DNA of 64,000 nt, taken from positions 312,251 to 376,250 of the forward strand of contig JAGFNQ010000198.1 of NCBI GenBank assembly GCA_024364735.1. Direction: 5' to 3'. Position 1 is the stretch's first letter. Each line of letters begins with the position of its first letter. This document shows, piece by piece, positions 43,891 to 54,427 of the stretch. Origin of the DNA: Boesenbergia rotunda. Lineage: Eukaryota > Streptophyta > Magnoliopsida > Zingiberales > Zingiberaceae. The notes under the pieces are model-generated. The model searched no databases. It was not told the DNA's origin and was given only the letters and a program-made list of their open reading frames with translations. Position numbers and translations under genes: made by a program.

Positions 43891-44815
43891 TGCCCGATGG
43901 GTGAATGCTAAAACACGTCTCACAAATGCACAACGGAAGACAAAATAAATAATAAACCACTTTATGACAGCACACACCATACACATACAGGATATAACAT
44001 GTCAAACATAGCTACAAAATAAAATTTTACAATAATAAATCATACCTGTGAGTTCATTATCAATCATGTAGAGAGTGTTTGCTAGCCTCGCAAAGCTAGC
44101 CTTCATCGGAATCAACTGAAGTGGAATTTGAATCAACCAACAACACTTTAAAGAGTGTTTGCTAGCCTCGCAAAGCTAGCCTTCATCGGAATCAACTGAA
44201 GTGGAATTTGAATCAACCAGCGACACTTTAAAGTCTCGCCTCTATTCGTATCCACATCAAGTTATTCTCGAGACAACTTCAGTAAGTCAGAAGTCGTGTG
44301 TCCATTTCGTTACTAACCGAAGGTGGAAGACGAAGTGATATGAGAGAGGGATCATGATTTAATTTGTATCCAGCGACAATTATAATCGGGCGGTACAAAT
44401 CAACCAAGACAATAACTTTTGTTACGGACGGCAATAATTTTTTATTGATGTTGTTCGGAGATCGGAAAGTTCGCTGTAATGAACCCGTGTTGCTGCTCAC
44501 GTTGCTCACAGCAAACAAGTTGCGTGAGTTGCTTGACATGCAACTCACAGCAGACAACTTGCTGTTCACGTTGCTCACAGGAACGTCAGTTGCTTGACAT
44601 GCAACGCACAGCAAACAAGTTGCTGTTGAGGTCGATAACTCATCTTGGTCGGCGCAGAAGTCAACAGCAACGCTCAGCCGCCACTGGCAGCGGTGGCGGC
44701 GGGCAGCAACAACCTGCTGCTGTCCAGTGTAGTTAAAAGGTGCTGCCGGCATCTATGGCCGGCGGTAGTGGGTTCCAAACGGTCCGGAGAGCCCCTGGTG
44801 GCAGCAGCACAGCCG
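43891..44815 (-). mobile_element. Inverted copia LTR fragment (continues at 60394)
   Basis: In minus orientation the last about 160 bases align with the end of the LTR at 25640-25831, sharing GTGTATGGTGTGTG, CTTCC-TGTGCAT and TTTTAGCAT-CACC. The upstream GC-rich leader continues beyond the nested copia element at about 60394-60780, where a TATATATA box lies near 60733. Open frames here (44279-44752 minus and overlapping plus frames) have no family resemblance. Confidence 0.6.
44072..44231. repeat. 80-bp tandem duplication
   Basis: Two adjacent 80-base units start at AGAGTGTTTGCTAGCC (44072 and 44152). They differ only near the unit ends (CCAACAAC versus CCAGCGAC). Within each unit GCTAGCC and GGCTAGC-like arms form a short inverted repeat. 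Confidence 0.92.
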
Positions 44816-44849
44816 TGTTGGAAGAAAAGAATATGAGAGAGGACCACTC

Positions 44850-45343
44850 TGTTGGAAGAAAAGAATATGTAAGAGGAGAAACATACTTGTGGAAGAGGAG
44901 AAAAGAAGAAAACTAAACAAAAAATTGGTGCTTTTGGTTTGTATTTTTCAGTCTATTTTTTAATTCTATTTTCTGTAGAAAATATGATTTTCTGGAAAAC
45001 ATGTTTAATTTGTATTTTCCAGCTTTGTTTTCTAGAAAAAAACATAGCGTTTTCTGGAAAACTAGAGAATGAAATAAAGTCATTTTTCAGAAAACGAGAA
45101 AATGAGATTTTCTGAAAAATAAAAATGAAAAATGAAACAAACCAAACGCCCCCTAATTTCATTCACCAGACAGATTACATATTTATTGGTTTAGTGGATA
45201 AGCACCAAGTCCACATATATTGAATCTAGACACTTCTAGGAAACTTATTCTAATCAAATTCTATCTTTATCCATTATTTGCTACATCATCAATCCAATAA
45301 CTCATCATTATCCATTATTTATTTTTGAAACATATTATTAACA
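44850..45343 (-). repeat. 3' LTR of minus-strand copia, carrying a MITE
   Basis: It matches the LTR at 60145-60393 on both sides of a 226-base MITE insertion (44928-45153). It ends next to the polypurine tract at 45344. Confidence 0.85.
44928..45153. mobile_element. PIF/Harbinger-like MITE, copy 1
   Basis: The right end reads (reverse complement) GGGGGCGTTTGGTTTG next to TAA (45154-45156). The left end has the degraded match GGTGCTTTTGGTTTG. The interior is rich in TTTTCTGGAAAA-type palindromes. GGGxGTTTGGTTTG ends with a 3-bp TTA/TAA duplication are typical of Tourist-type elements. It is absent from the sister LTR at 60145-60393, which shows the empty site. Confidence 0.8.
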
Positions 45344-46213
45344 GCCCCTCTTGTTTCAAAATTACAAACACCAAGACATGATCTGAAATAAATAAACATA
45401 TCTTTGGGAAGTGACTTTGTCAAGATATCCACCATTTGTTCATGCGTGCTGCGATGCTCCAACATAATTTCATAATTTATCACTAAGTCTCGAATAAAGT
45501 GTAGACGAATATCAATATGCTTAGTCCTCACATGAAACGTTGAATTTTTTGTCATTGCAATTGTTGCCTTATTATCACAAAAAATAATAGTCGCATCTTT
45601 TTGTTGCTAGTGAAGTTCTGCAAGTAATCTTCTAACCCAAACTGCTTGACATGTTGCAGAGTTGCTGCTACATATTCTGCTTCTGAAGAGGATAAAGCAG
45701 CAGTAGCTTGCTTCTTTGAACTCCATGAAATTTCTCTTGATCCAAGATTAAAAACACTAGCTGAGGTACTTTTTAGATCATCTATTGAACTTGCTCAATC
45801 ACTATTAGTGAATTCACAAAGATCGAATTTTGAAACTTTAGTGTAGCAAATTCCATAATTCATCGTTCTAGCAATATAGCGTAAAATCCTTTTAGCTACT
45901 CCAGGATGATGCTTCATAGGATTTTGCATAAATCTGGAAATCACACCCACAGAAAAAATAATATCATGTCTATTATGTGTTAAATAAATTAAACTTCCAA
46001 CAAAACTTCTGAATTTTTTGCATTAGCTTTCTCTGAACTATCATCCTGTTGCAATTTCTCATTTACATTCATGGGCATAGAAGCTGAATTGCAATTGAGC
46101 AAATTGAATATTTTAAGAAGATCTGTTGCATACCTTGTTTGTGAGATAAAAATCCCATCAATTCCTTGTTTCACTGCAAGACCAAGAAAATATGTAATAT
46201 TCTCATATCTAAT
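45319..46213 (-). pseudogene. Copia RT C-terminus and RNase H of the minus-strand element
   Basis: The minus frame at 46213-45989 reads YENITYFLGLAVKQGIDGIF and SASMPMNVNEKL, the end of RT. The frame at 45555-45319 reads FHVRTKHIDIRLHFIRDL and MVDILTKSLPKDMF, the end of RNase H. The intervening RNase H segment (YAATCQAVW-type region around 45700) is out of frame or carries stops. The piece begins at the insertion point of the 46214 element. Confidence 0.88.
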
Positions 46214-47168
46214 GATCCCGGCCTTACCTACGTGTAAGCCGACCCGTTCAACCAGCCAGTATGGCGCCACTAAGGTCCATCAGATGGTTCGGCAGAGACG
46301 TCACCCTGGGGTCCGCGAGCCCGGAAGACCCCGGGGCATTGTTCGACCAGCAACAAGCAGGGTAGGTCGGGCCGATCCCTAGCCTATCCTGATCCGGTCA
46401 CCTAGACCTATTTCCCGACCTAGATCTAGGTCGTGCGCTCCAGCCGGACGTGTGGCGACCCACGCTCCCATCGCACCACACGAATCGGGCACCTGACATA
46501 GTCAACTTAGCATGTCTCGATAAACCCCCGACTCATGGCATATCATGCTTATCAACACTCCCAGTCGGATGCGTGGTTGCCCACGCTCCCTGGCCAATAC
46601 CCGACCCAGTCCTTGACACCCGGACTCGCCGGTCGGCGCTCAGGGCCCGGACTACTTAGTCCCTAGGCCCCCTATCTCATAATAACCAGGGTATGACCCT
46701 GATGTCGGGGTACCGCACGCCCTACTCGGCTCTGACACATCTCACGGCCAGTCCGCCAGTCTAGTACTATCGTACTACTAGAGCACCTCGCGCCCTACCG
46801 CGCTGCTCCCTAGTACCCTCATACGGGCTGACAGGTACCACACCTTTGTCTTGTCAATCATGGACAAGGGATGTCAGCCCCCCCCCCCCCCCGACTATAT
46901 AAACCCGTCACTCCACCTCCCGCAGGTACACGCGCGCGCAAGCTTAGTCATCTATGACCGCATTTCAATTCAGTTCCACTATGATGCCTACGGATACTGA
47001 CTTGACCCTCGGAGTGCCTGACCGGGGAAATCCCCTGCGGGTTTGCTGACGGTCACTGTTTTGCAGACCTTCGCCGGAGCACATCCAGGTCACTGCCACC
47101 TCACCCGCTCGCGCCACCCGGGAGACCATCCGACCCTTGGGATCGCCACTCGCTTCGCGACAGGAACA
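46214..47168 (+). repeat. 5' LTR of Tat-like element (955 bp)
   Basis: It contains CCGGACGTGTGGCGACCCAC and CGGATGCGTGGTTGCCCAC blocks related to the internal 66-bp repeat, and a C homopolymer at about 46877-46893. CTATATAAACCC near 46905 is a probable TATA box. Confidence 0.92.
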
Positions 47169-47216
47169 AATTTGGTGCTAGAAGGAGGGACACCAGCAGC
47201 CTGATCGGAAGCGAAG

Positions 47217-47336
47217 ATGGAGGATCCTAACTGGGTTCGGATGACCGTTACTCTCGAAAAATACGAGCGCCTCTCAGCTGCCCCCGCCAGGGGAACCCTG
47301 CTAGGGCCGTCACGGGCAGGGGGCACAGCAATGTAG
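47217..47336 (+). pseudogene. Gag start of Tat-like element, truncated
   Basis: The ATG at 47217 lies 28 bases after the primer site and opens MEDPNWVRMTVTLEKYERLS, resembling the N-terminus of gypsy gag proteins. It stops after 39 codons (TAG at 47334-47336). No capsid or zinc-knuckle region follows. Confidence 0.6.
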
Positions 47337-47650
47337 CCCCAAGAGCCCGCGGCAGACTGCGTCCAGGCGGGATGCCAGCCTGAAAGGACGAACCCATGCT
47401 CCGGTTGAGAAACAAAGGCTCAAACCCTCGATCGCTTGTAATCCACCTCCGTTGAAGTTACTTGAGAAGCTCGGGAGAATTAATAGGCCAATTGGCCGAA
47501 CATTGTGCAGAAAGGAGAGCTCATGGTTTTAAACTAGTCATCCTGACAGTGAAAAAGATGTATTTGGCAGCCCTTCACACATCTTCTCAGGGGCAGGCTA
47601 ACAGCTCGCTCCACGGGAATTACAAGTTGAGATCCACTCCCACTATCCCT

Positions 47651-48420
47651 CGGTGCGACTCTCAGGCGCACGCATGGCGATCCACGCTCCCTGAGATGTC
47701 TCAGACCGGGAAGCCTCGGTGCGACTCTCAGGCGCACGCGTGGCGATCCACGCTCCCTGAGACGTCCCCGACCGGGAAGCCTCAGCGCGGCTCTCAGGCG
47801 CACGCATGGCGATCTACGCTCCCTGTGAAGTCCTCGACCGGGAAGCCTCGGCGCGGCTCTTAGGCGCACGCGTGGCGATCCACGCTCCCTGAGACGTCCC
47901 TGATCGGGAACCCTCGGTGCGGCTCTCAGGCGCACGCGTGGCGATCCACGCTCCCTGAGATGTCCCCGACCAGGAAGCCTCGGCGCGGCTCTCAGGCGCA
48001 CACGTGGCGATCCACGCTCCCTGAGATGCCCCCGATCGGGAAGCCTCGGTGCGGCTCTCAGGCGCACGCGTGGCGATCCATGCTCCGTGAGACGTCCCCG
48101 ACCGGGAGGCCATATTCTCGCTTCGTGCGACCCTTACCCTCGGATCGGCTCTCAGTCGGACGCATGGCGGCCCACGCTCCTTGAGATGTGCCCCGACCGG
48201 GAGGCCATATTCTCGCTCCGTGCGAGCCTTACCCTCGGATCGGCTCTCAGCCGGACGTGTGGCGACCCATGCTCCCTGAGAGGTCCCCCGACCGGGAGGC
48301 CATATTCTCGCTCCGGGCGAGCCTTACCCTCGGATCGTCTCTCAGCCAGACAGGTGGCGGCCCACGCTCCCTGAGAGGTCCCCCGACCGGGAGGCAACAT
48401 TACCCTCGCCTCGAGCGAAC
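47651..48420 (+). repeat. Tandem repeat, 66-bp units then longer variants
   Basis: Seven units of exactly 66 bases begin CGGTGCGACTCTCAGGCGCA (47651, 47717, 47783, 47849, 47915, 47981, 48047). About four longer units with an inserted CATATTCTCGCTxCGxGCGA segment follow to about 48420. Long arginine-rich frames on both strands (for example 47534-48113) are consequences of a period divisible by three and are not genes. The core CTCAGG...GTGGCGATCCACGCTCCCTGAG also forms an inverted repeat. Confidence 0.93.
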
Positions 48421-48969
48421 TATGTAGGGCCTTACGCTCACCACCCCCGGACCGACTCTTGGCCGGGCGCGCGGCGGTCCCTGCTCCTTGAGGAGTCTCC
48501 AATCATGCATATTGACTCTTGCCTTGCCGGCAGGTCGGAAGTAGGATCAGCTCCTAGCTCGGTCCTCGATCCCTGGGCGTTGTCTAAACCAAGCGCCTCA
48601 CTTCTGGCCCACATACGGGCTACGAGCAACTAAGTCTTTATGACTACGATAACCTAACTTCTTGATCAGGCACGCTCCAGCCAACTCCAGGGTGGTTCAC
48701 GGAACCACCACGGTCCTAAGATTTCCACCATGCTCGCCCAAGTGGGGAGAATGGGGGAAGTATTACATACTCGCAGAATCCTAAGCGCTCAATCACATTC
48801 TGGCCCGAGTAATTGATACACAGCGATCCTGACATTGCGGGCACTCTCCCACCAGAAGAGGGCGGACGAGCATCCCCCCATTCAGGTCGCTTACACTCAA
48901 GCACCAAACACATATGGGCAGAAGTATACAAGAATGTAGACGTTAGAAAAAAGAAGTAGCATTCATAAA

Positions 48970-50250
48970 TGTAAACTCGACCTCTACCTACATGAGGAAA
49001 ATAGAAAAGAGCAGCACTAGATTACGGTTTAGGCGCAGAAGACTGAGACGGGCCCGACCCTGAATCTTCTCCAGCTCCTTTCGAGTCACCTTCAGCTTGG
49101 TGTCCAGAGCCGCTCGGTGCTTGCGCACCCGTGAGAGGTCACTTAAGTAAGCGGCTAGTTCTTCTTCCTTAGCCTTCAGGTCGGCGCGCAACGCCGCAGC
49201 CAACTGATTGGCCTCTTGAATCTTCGCCTTGACTTTGGCCAGCTCCTCATGGGCCTGTAGCTCCAAACCTCGAGCCTGGCGCTCGTTTTGCTCCAAGAAA
49301 GCGATTTGCCGCCGCATCTAGGTGGCAATCGCCCGAGCTGCGTTCAGCTCCACCAGGCGTTCCTGAAGTTGTGCGTCGACGCGAACAGCGGCTCTTGAAG
49401 GGCAGCATTCTCAGCCCGTAGCGTGTTCCTGGCCCCATCACCTGGTGGCGGATGCGTACAGCGAAGCTGAGCCTCCAGCTCCTCCCTTCGGGACTCTGCT
49501 TAACGAAGAGACCGAGTTTGAGCGGCGAAGGAAACACCCATATCATAAATTGCGCGCGGCCAACTGCCAAGGAAACGAAAAGTTAGCCAGGTAAAGAGAC
49601 AGACGAGCAAAAGCCAGCAGTAGAACATACCTGGCAAGCCTCCGCCACGACGCCATTAGCTCTGGTAATGGGGTCTTGACGGTCAAATGCCCGAAGGCCA
49701 TGATATAGATAGTCACTCAAGGGGTGAGTAGATGGGCTACTCGAGCAGATCCCAGTGGCTCAGAAACAGGAGTCTCATAGGCAGTACGAGGGTCTACCCG
49801 TGATGGCAGGATCAGATGTAACGGACCGGGGCCCGTAGCTCCCTTGGTGAGAGAAGGAAGAGGTGTGGCAGACGGCGCACTCGAAGAACCGGCCTGAGTC
49901 GAAGAGGGCACTGGCAAAGTATCCCCTGGAGCGGAAGAAATTGGGGCAAGGGGCGCAGGCGCCGACAGAACCGGAATCCTCGGCGAAGGAGAAGAAGAGG
50001 GGGTTCTCCACGGAGAGGTAGTCGTGGTCCCAAAGGGAGGCGAACGGTCGCCTGATTGATCCTGATGACAGGCCATCGGAGAAGCGGTGGCCAAAGATAG
50101 CTGTCCGATCATGCCCAGAGGGGCCCAGGAAACAAAGCACCTCAAACACAACCTCGTCATTCACTGGGCAAACGGCGAGCGCCTCGTCGCCCGAAGAAGC
50201 AATGGGGAAAAGACACGTGGAACAATCAGTAACCACGAGCATTAATGCAT
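48970..50250 (-). pseudogene. Antisense coiled-coil ORF region of the Tat-like element
   Basis: On the minus strand a Ser/Pro-rich segment (frames at 50242-49717, for example PSSSPSPRIPVLSAPAPLAP) is followed by a strongly heptad-like stretch at 49317-48988 (ELQAHEELAKVKAKIQEANQ, then AALRADLKAKEEELAAYLSD). This resembles the C-terminal half of plant gypsy-type putative transposon proteins. It is spread over at least two frames and has no clear start. A region at 49375-49570 is in a third frame. It is either decayed or intron-containing. Confidence 0.5.
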
Positions 50251-50466
50251 AAGATTACAATCTGCTTGGATATCTTGGGCAGCAGAAGGTGAAAAGACAG
50301 ATGATCTGGTACGTATGGCCAACCAGGATACCTACGCGCCAAAAGGTCCGTTGAGGGTCACAAGAAGGGACCAGGTCGTCCTGGCGTGCCAGGCCTGCTA
50401 CAACAGACGATAGTCCAGTCAGTCGGACTCAACGCCTCCTTCGACTAGACTCGAGTGGGACGCTTA

Positions 50467-51427
50467 TGATCCCGACCTTGCCTACGGGTAAGCCGGCCCG
50501 TTCAGCCAGCCAGCCTGGCGCCACGAAGGTCCATCAGATGGTTTGGCAGAGACGTCACCCGGGGGGGGGGGGTCCGCAAGCCCGGAAGACCCCGGGGCAT
50601 TGTTCGACCAGCAACGAGCAGGGTTGGTAGGGCCGATCCCTAGCCTCTCCTGATCCAGTCACCTCGACCTATTTCCCGACCTAGATCTAGGTCGTGCGCT
50701 CCAGCCGGACGTGTGGCGACCCACGCTCCCATCGCACCACATGAATCGGGCACCTGACATAGTCAGCTTAGCATGTCTCGATAAACCCCCGACTCATGAC
50801 ATATCATGCTTATCAACACTCCCAGTCGGATGCGTGGTTGCCCACGCTCCCTGGCCAATACCCGACCCAGTCCTTGACACCCGGACTCGCCGGTCGGCGC
50901 TCAGGGCTCGGACTACTTAGTCCCTAGGCCCCCTATCTCATAATAACCAGGGTATGACCCTGATGTCGGGGTACCGCACGCCCTACTCGGCTCTGACACA
51001 TCTCGCGGCCAGTCCGCCAGTCTAGTACTATCGTACTACTAGAGCACCTCGCACCCTACCGCGTTGCTCCCTAGTACCCTCATACGGGCTGACAGGTACC
51101 ACACCTTTGTCTTGTCAATCACGGACAAGGGATGTCAGCCCCCCCCCCCCGGCTATGTAAACTCGTCACTCCACCTCCCTCAGGTACACGCGCGCGCAAG
51201 CTTACTCATCTATGACCGCATTTCAATTCAGTTCCACTACGATGCCTACGGATACTGACTTGACCGTCGGAGTGCCTGACCGGGGAAATCCCCAGCGGGT
51301 TTGCTGACGGTCACTGTTTTGCAGACCTTCGTCGGAGCACATCCATGTCACTGCGACCTCACCCGCTCGCGCCACTCGGGAGACCATCCGACCCTTGGGA
51401 TCACCACCTCGCTTCACGACAGGATCA
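50467..51427 (+). repeat. 3' LTR of Tat-like element (961 bp)
   Basis: Near-identical to 46214-47168. Differences include homopolymer lengths (a G run at about 50562 and a C run at about 51139). Confidence 0.92.
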
Positions 51428-51432
51428 TCTAA

Positions 51433-51511
51433 CATCTCAAATTTCTTATCATATTAGATTTAAATTCAGCCATCAAAAATCAGAAGAGCTCATATATATT
51501 ATATCATCGAC
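51433..51511 (-). pseudogene. Copia RT sliver with catalytic VDD between two insertions
   Basis: The minus strand begins GTCGATGATATAATA, reading VDDIIYMSSSDF then a stop. This is the part of the RT active site that immediately follows the CLY codons at 57105 on the far side of the 51517-57104 insertion. Confidence 0.85.
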
Positions 51512-51516
51512 ATAAA

Positions 51517-52423
51517 TGTAAGGATCATTCCGTACGCTAGAGGGGGTGAATAGCGTTTCGCCGAATTCTTGTTCCTACACGGTTAGTTTGCACAGCGGAA
51601 ATAATAGTAAAACAATAATAAAATCACTAACCAATGCTAACACGACGATTTTAGTTGGTATCCACCCCGGTCGGGTGACTAATCCAACAATCCGTCGGTG
51701 GATCAAACCCCGGATAACCTCCGGCTAGAACTCGTCACTCCTTGTGGGTGGAGAAATCTCGCCACAACACCAAGGACACTTCCTGAGTATACAAGACTAC
51801 TAACTTGCTCTATCCAAGCAAGTTTCGTCAAGAAACTCAGCCACCACGAAGCCCTCTTTAAATAGGATTCGGGGTTGATTTCTCGCTACCAGTCGACTGG
51901 TGCCAGCCAAATTCGACCGTTGACACCCCCAACGTTCGAATTTGCCAGCTCACCAGCCACCTACCAGTCGACTGCCCCCAGAGCAGTCGACTGGTCCCCA
52001 ACTGAATCCCTTCCCGAGTACATTCACACAGCACTCGATCCTCACGACTCGACTGACTCCTCATCCGCAGCCTCGACTATTGCCTTTGCGCCCTCTTCAT
52101 CTTCGGCTCCCGTCCCTCGGATGCACGCAAGCCTCCAGCTTGCCTCCATGCCATCCTTCACGCATGCCTCGAAGTTCGCGCCCATCAGCTCATCGTCCCT
52201 GCTCACCAAGGTCCCTCGGATGCGCTCGCAAGCCTCCAGCATGCCTCCATGCCATCCTTCACCGTACCGAGACCGTCCAGTCAAGTCCATATGTGTAACC
52301 TGTACAACCTGCACACTCAACATACACATATAAGAATACAAGGGAAAACCTAACTTAAACCCTTTGCCCAAACATCAAAACCTATGGTCACTCCGGACCA
52401 TCTTAGGGCTGATTGCTCCAACA
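51517..52423 (-). repeat. 3' LTR of copy G (907 bp)
   Basis: On the plus strand TGTAAGGATC to TGCTCCAACA. The polypurine tract (AAAAAGGGGAGAT in element orientation) adjoins at 52424. Confidence 0.92.
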
Positions 52424-54427
52424 ATCTCCCCTTTTTGATGTTTGGCAATCCGTTTAAGTTAGGAAAGCAAGATAGTAGTAAATAGCAAAAACAATGCTAA
52501 ATGAATGCATATGCAATGCATAACTGGATCCTATCCCAAGGCATCCCACACCTAACCCTCCAAGTTAGGAATTTTACACCTAGCCCTCCAAGCTAGGATT
52601 TTCACCACCTAACCCTCCAAGTTAAGATTTTCCCACACCTAGCCCTCCGAGCTAGGACTTTTCCCACCTAACCCTCCAAGTTAGGATTTTCTACCAAACC
52701 GGGCTTTTTAAAGTTTCTCCCAAGCTCCCCCTTACACTGGACTTACAAAGGCTTTTTAAGAACCTCTCCAAGGTTCCCCATAGCCAAGAAGGCAGCAATC
52801 ATGCTCCCCCTTAAGCTTAGCTCCCCCTAAACCTAGGGTTTCTAGCAAAGGTATTAGTTTCCCACTTAAACCCAATATTTCTCCCCCTTTGTCATACATC
52901 AAAAAGAACCCAATAATTACCCAATTATTGGTTCTTTAAATTCCCAATGACCCTAAACACAGTGTACTAGACCCCCATACACTTGTTCCTTGTCATTTGG
53001 ACCCTAAATCAGCTGCTGATACCCAAATCAGCCTCTAGCAGTCGACTGCCCATCGGGCAATCGACTGATACTCTGGTTTCAGTCTTTTCTGGCCATTTTC
53101 AGAAATGCGCCAGAAATTCCACAAATCTCCAAAAATTCCCAAATTTCGTGGAGAACTTTGTGGTACCCATACCTACTTGGGAAAAATATATCTACCCATG
53201 TATCTATCACCATTCCCAAGTTTGACATAAAACCCAAAAATTTCAAAATGAAAATCAAGGCACCTAGGAGGCAACCTCCCCTTTATCCATGCCTTCTCCC
53301 AATTTTCATTTTTCCCAGGTCAAGTTCTACCCAGCTTAACCTCCTAGACACCACGTTGAGTCATACACAACCCAACACCTGAGTTCTTCCCCCTTTGACA
53401 CTCTTATAGGCATGTTCCTCAAGCACCCTTATCCCTAGTGTCAATAAGAACTCAACAAAACTTTAAACACTCCAAAAAGTTTGCAAGCACATTTGCTAGG
53501 ATATACCCTATCCTAGAAAAATGTGAGTTGATTGAGATTATCAAATGTGCTTGACTTTGGTACAACTCTCTAATTTCCCTCAAAGATTTGACATTTTTAT
53601 CAACTTTCAAATCTATCTCAAATTCCATGTGTTTGCCAACTCTAACCAATATCAATTTACACATGGAATTATCCTCAATTTTCCCTTTTGACCTCTAAGT
53701 CCTAGATACCTAGGGGAACTTATCAATCTTCCTTGATTTTCAAAGCATCAACCAAGTCTTATCAAGCAATGAGATAATACTTCATGAAATCATAAACATT
53801 AATTTTAATCCAAAACATATCCTATAATCCAAATTTGCGGTTTCTGATTAGCCCATTCTCATTTTTCAATTTCAGCCTACGGACCAGTCGACTGCCCCTG
53901 GGGCAGTCGACTCCCAAAACTCACAGAAAGATTCTGGGCTTGAGATCAGTCGACTGCCCCCAGGGCAGTCGACTGATACCTTATTTTTAGGTTTTTCAGT
54001 CGAATTTCAAAAATCCCTAAATAATTCCACAAATCTTTAAAAATTATGAAATTTCGTGGGGAGATTTGTGAAACCAATATCTACTTGAGAAAAATATGTT
54101 TCCAAATAAATGTACTCCAAATCTCAAGATTGGCACGAAATCCTACTCCTTCTAAAAAGTATCAAATGAGCTCATCCTAAAAGTGCTAATTCTCGATTAT
54201 CTTCAATGCATCCTCTTCTCCTTGATCACAACTCATTTATACCATTGAATTATATGGTGTTCCACCATTAAACCTTAATTTTATCAATTAACTCTCCTTT
54301 TTCATCTTTTTCCCCCTAAATTCTCCTTTTAATGTGCCAAAATCTAGGATTAAGATTTACCTAAGTCTTCCAACCCTTTTTGACACATTTCATCTAATTT
54401 CCTAAGGGAGAAACTTTTGAGATCCAT
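52424..54427 (-). other. 3' noncoding region of copy G
   Basis: It contains five co-varying CCTARC/GYTAGG hairpins (52551-52692) and two internal modules (about 53030-53220 and 53880-54110), each with GTCGAC palindromes beside a TTGGGAAAAA block. Frames found here are low-complexity and unsupported. Confidence 0.65.
52551..52692 (-). repeat. Five hairpin units with co-varying arms
   Basis: On the plus strand: CCTAACCCTCCAAGTTAGG, CCTAGCCCTCCAAGCTAGG, CCTAAC...GTTAAG, CCTAGC...GCTAGG, CCTAAC...GTTAGG. This is the reverse complement of the unit at 39153 and 27625. Confidence 0.9.

Larger units (their letters stand above)
46214..51427 (+). mobile_element. Tat-like gypsy derivative without pol (5.2 kb)
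   Basis: LTRs are at 46214-47168 and 50467-51427 (TGATCCCGG... to ...GACAGGAACA / GACAGGATCA), with exact duplication TCTAA (46209-46213 and 51428-51432). The primer site, starting TGGTGCTAGAAGGAGGG (47173-47189), is not initiator-Met type. Only a gag start, a tandem-repeat region and an antisense coiled-coil frame lie inside; there is no RT or integrase. This is the layout of a large retrotransposon derivative of the Tat/Ogre branch, whose members often carry antisense ORFs. Confidence 0.88.

Noticed and set aside
44279..44752. Frames with Cys-rich or Gln-rich sequence around GTTGCTCACAGCAA repeats
   Set aside because: Local imperfect repeats in LTR-leader DNA explain them; no homology recognised.
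46877..46893. Long C homopolymer as a special signal
   Set aside because: Its length differs between the two LTRs (C run near 51139), as expected for slippage or sequencing error.
47534..48113. Long Arg-rich reading frames on both strands
   Set aside because: They arise from a 66-bp tandem repeat whose period is divisible by three; the protein is a monotonous 22-residue repeat with no family resemblance.
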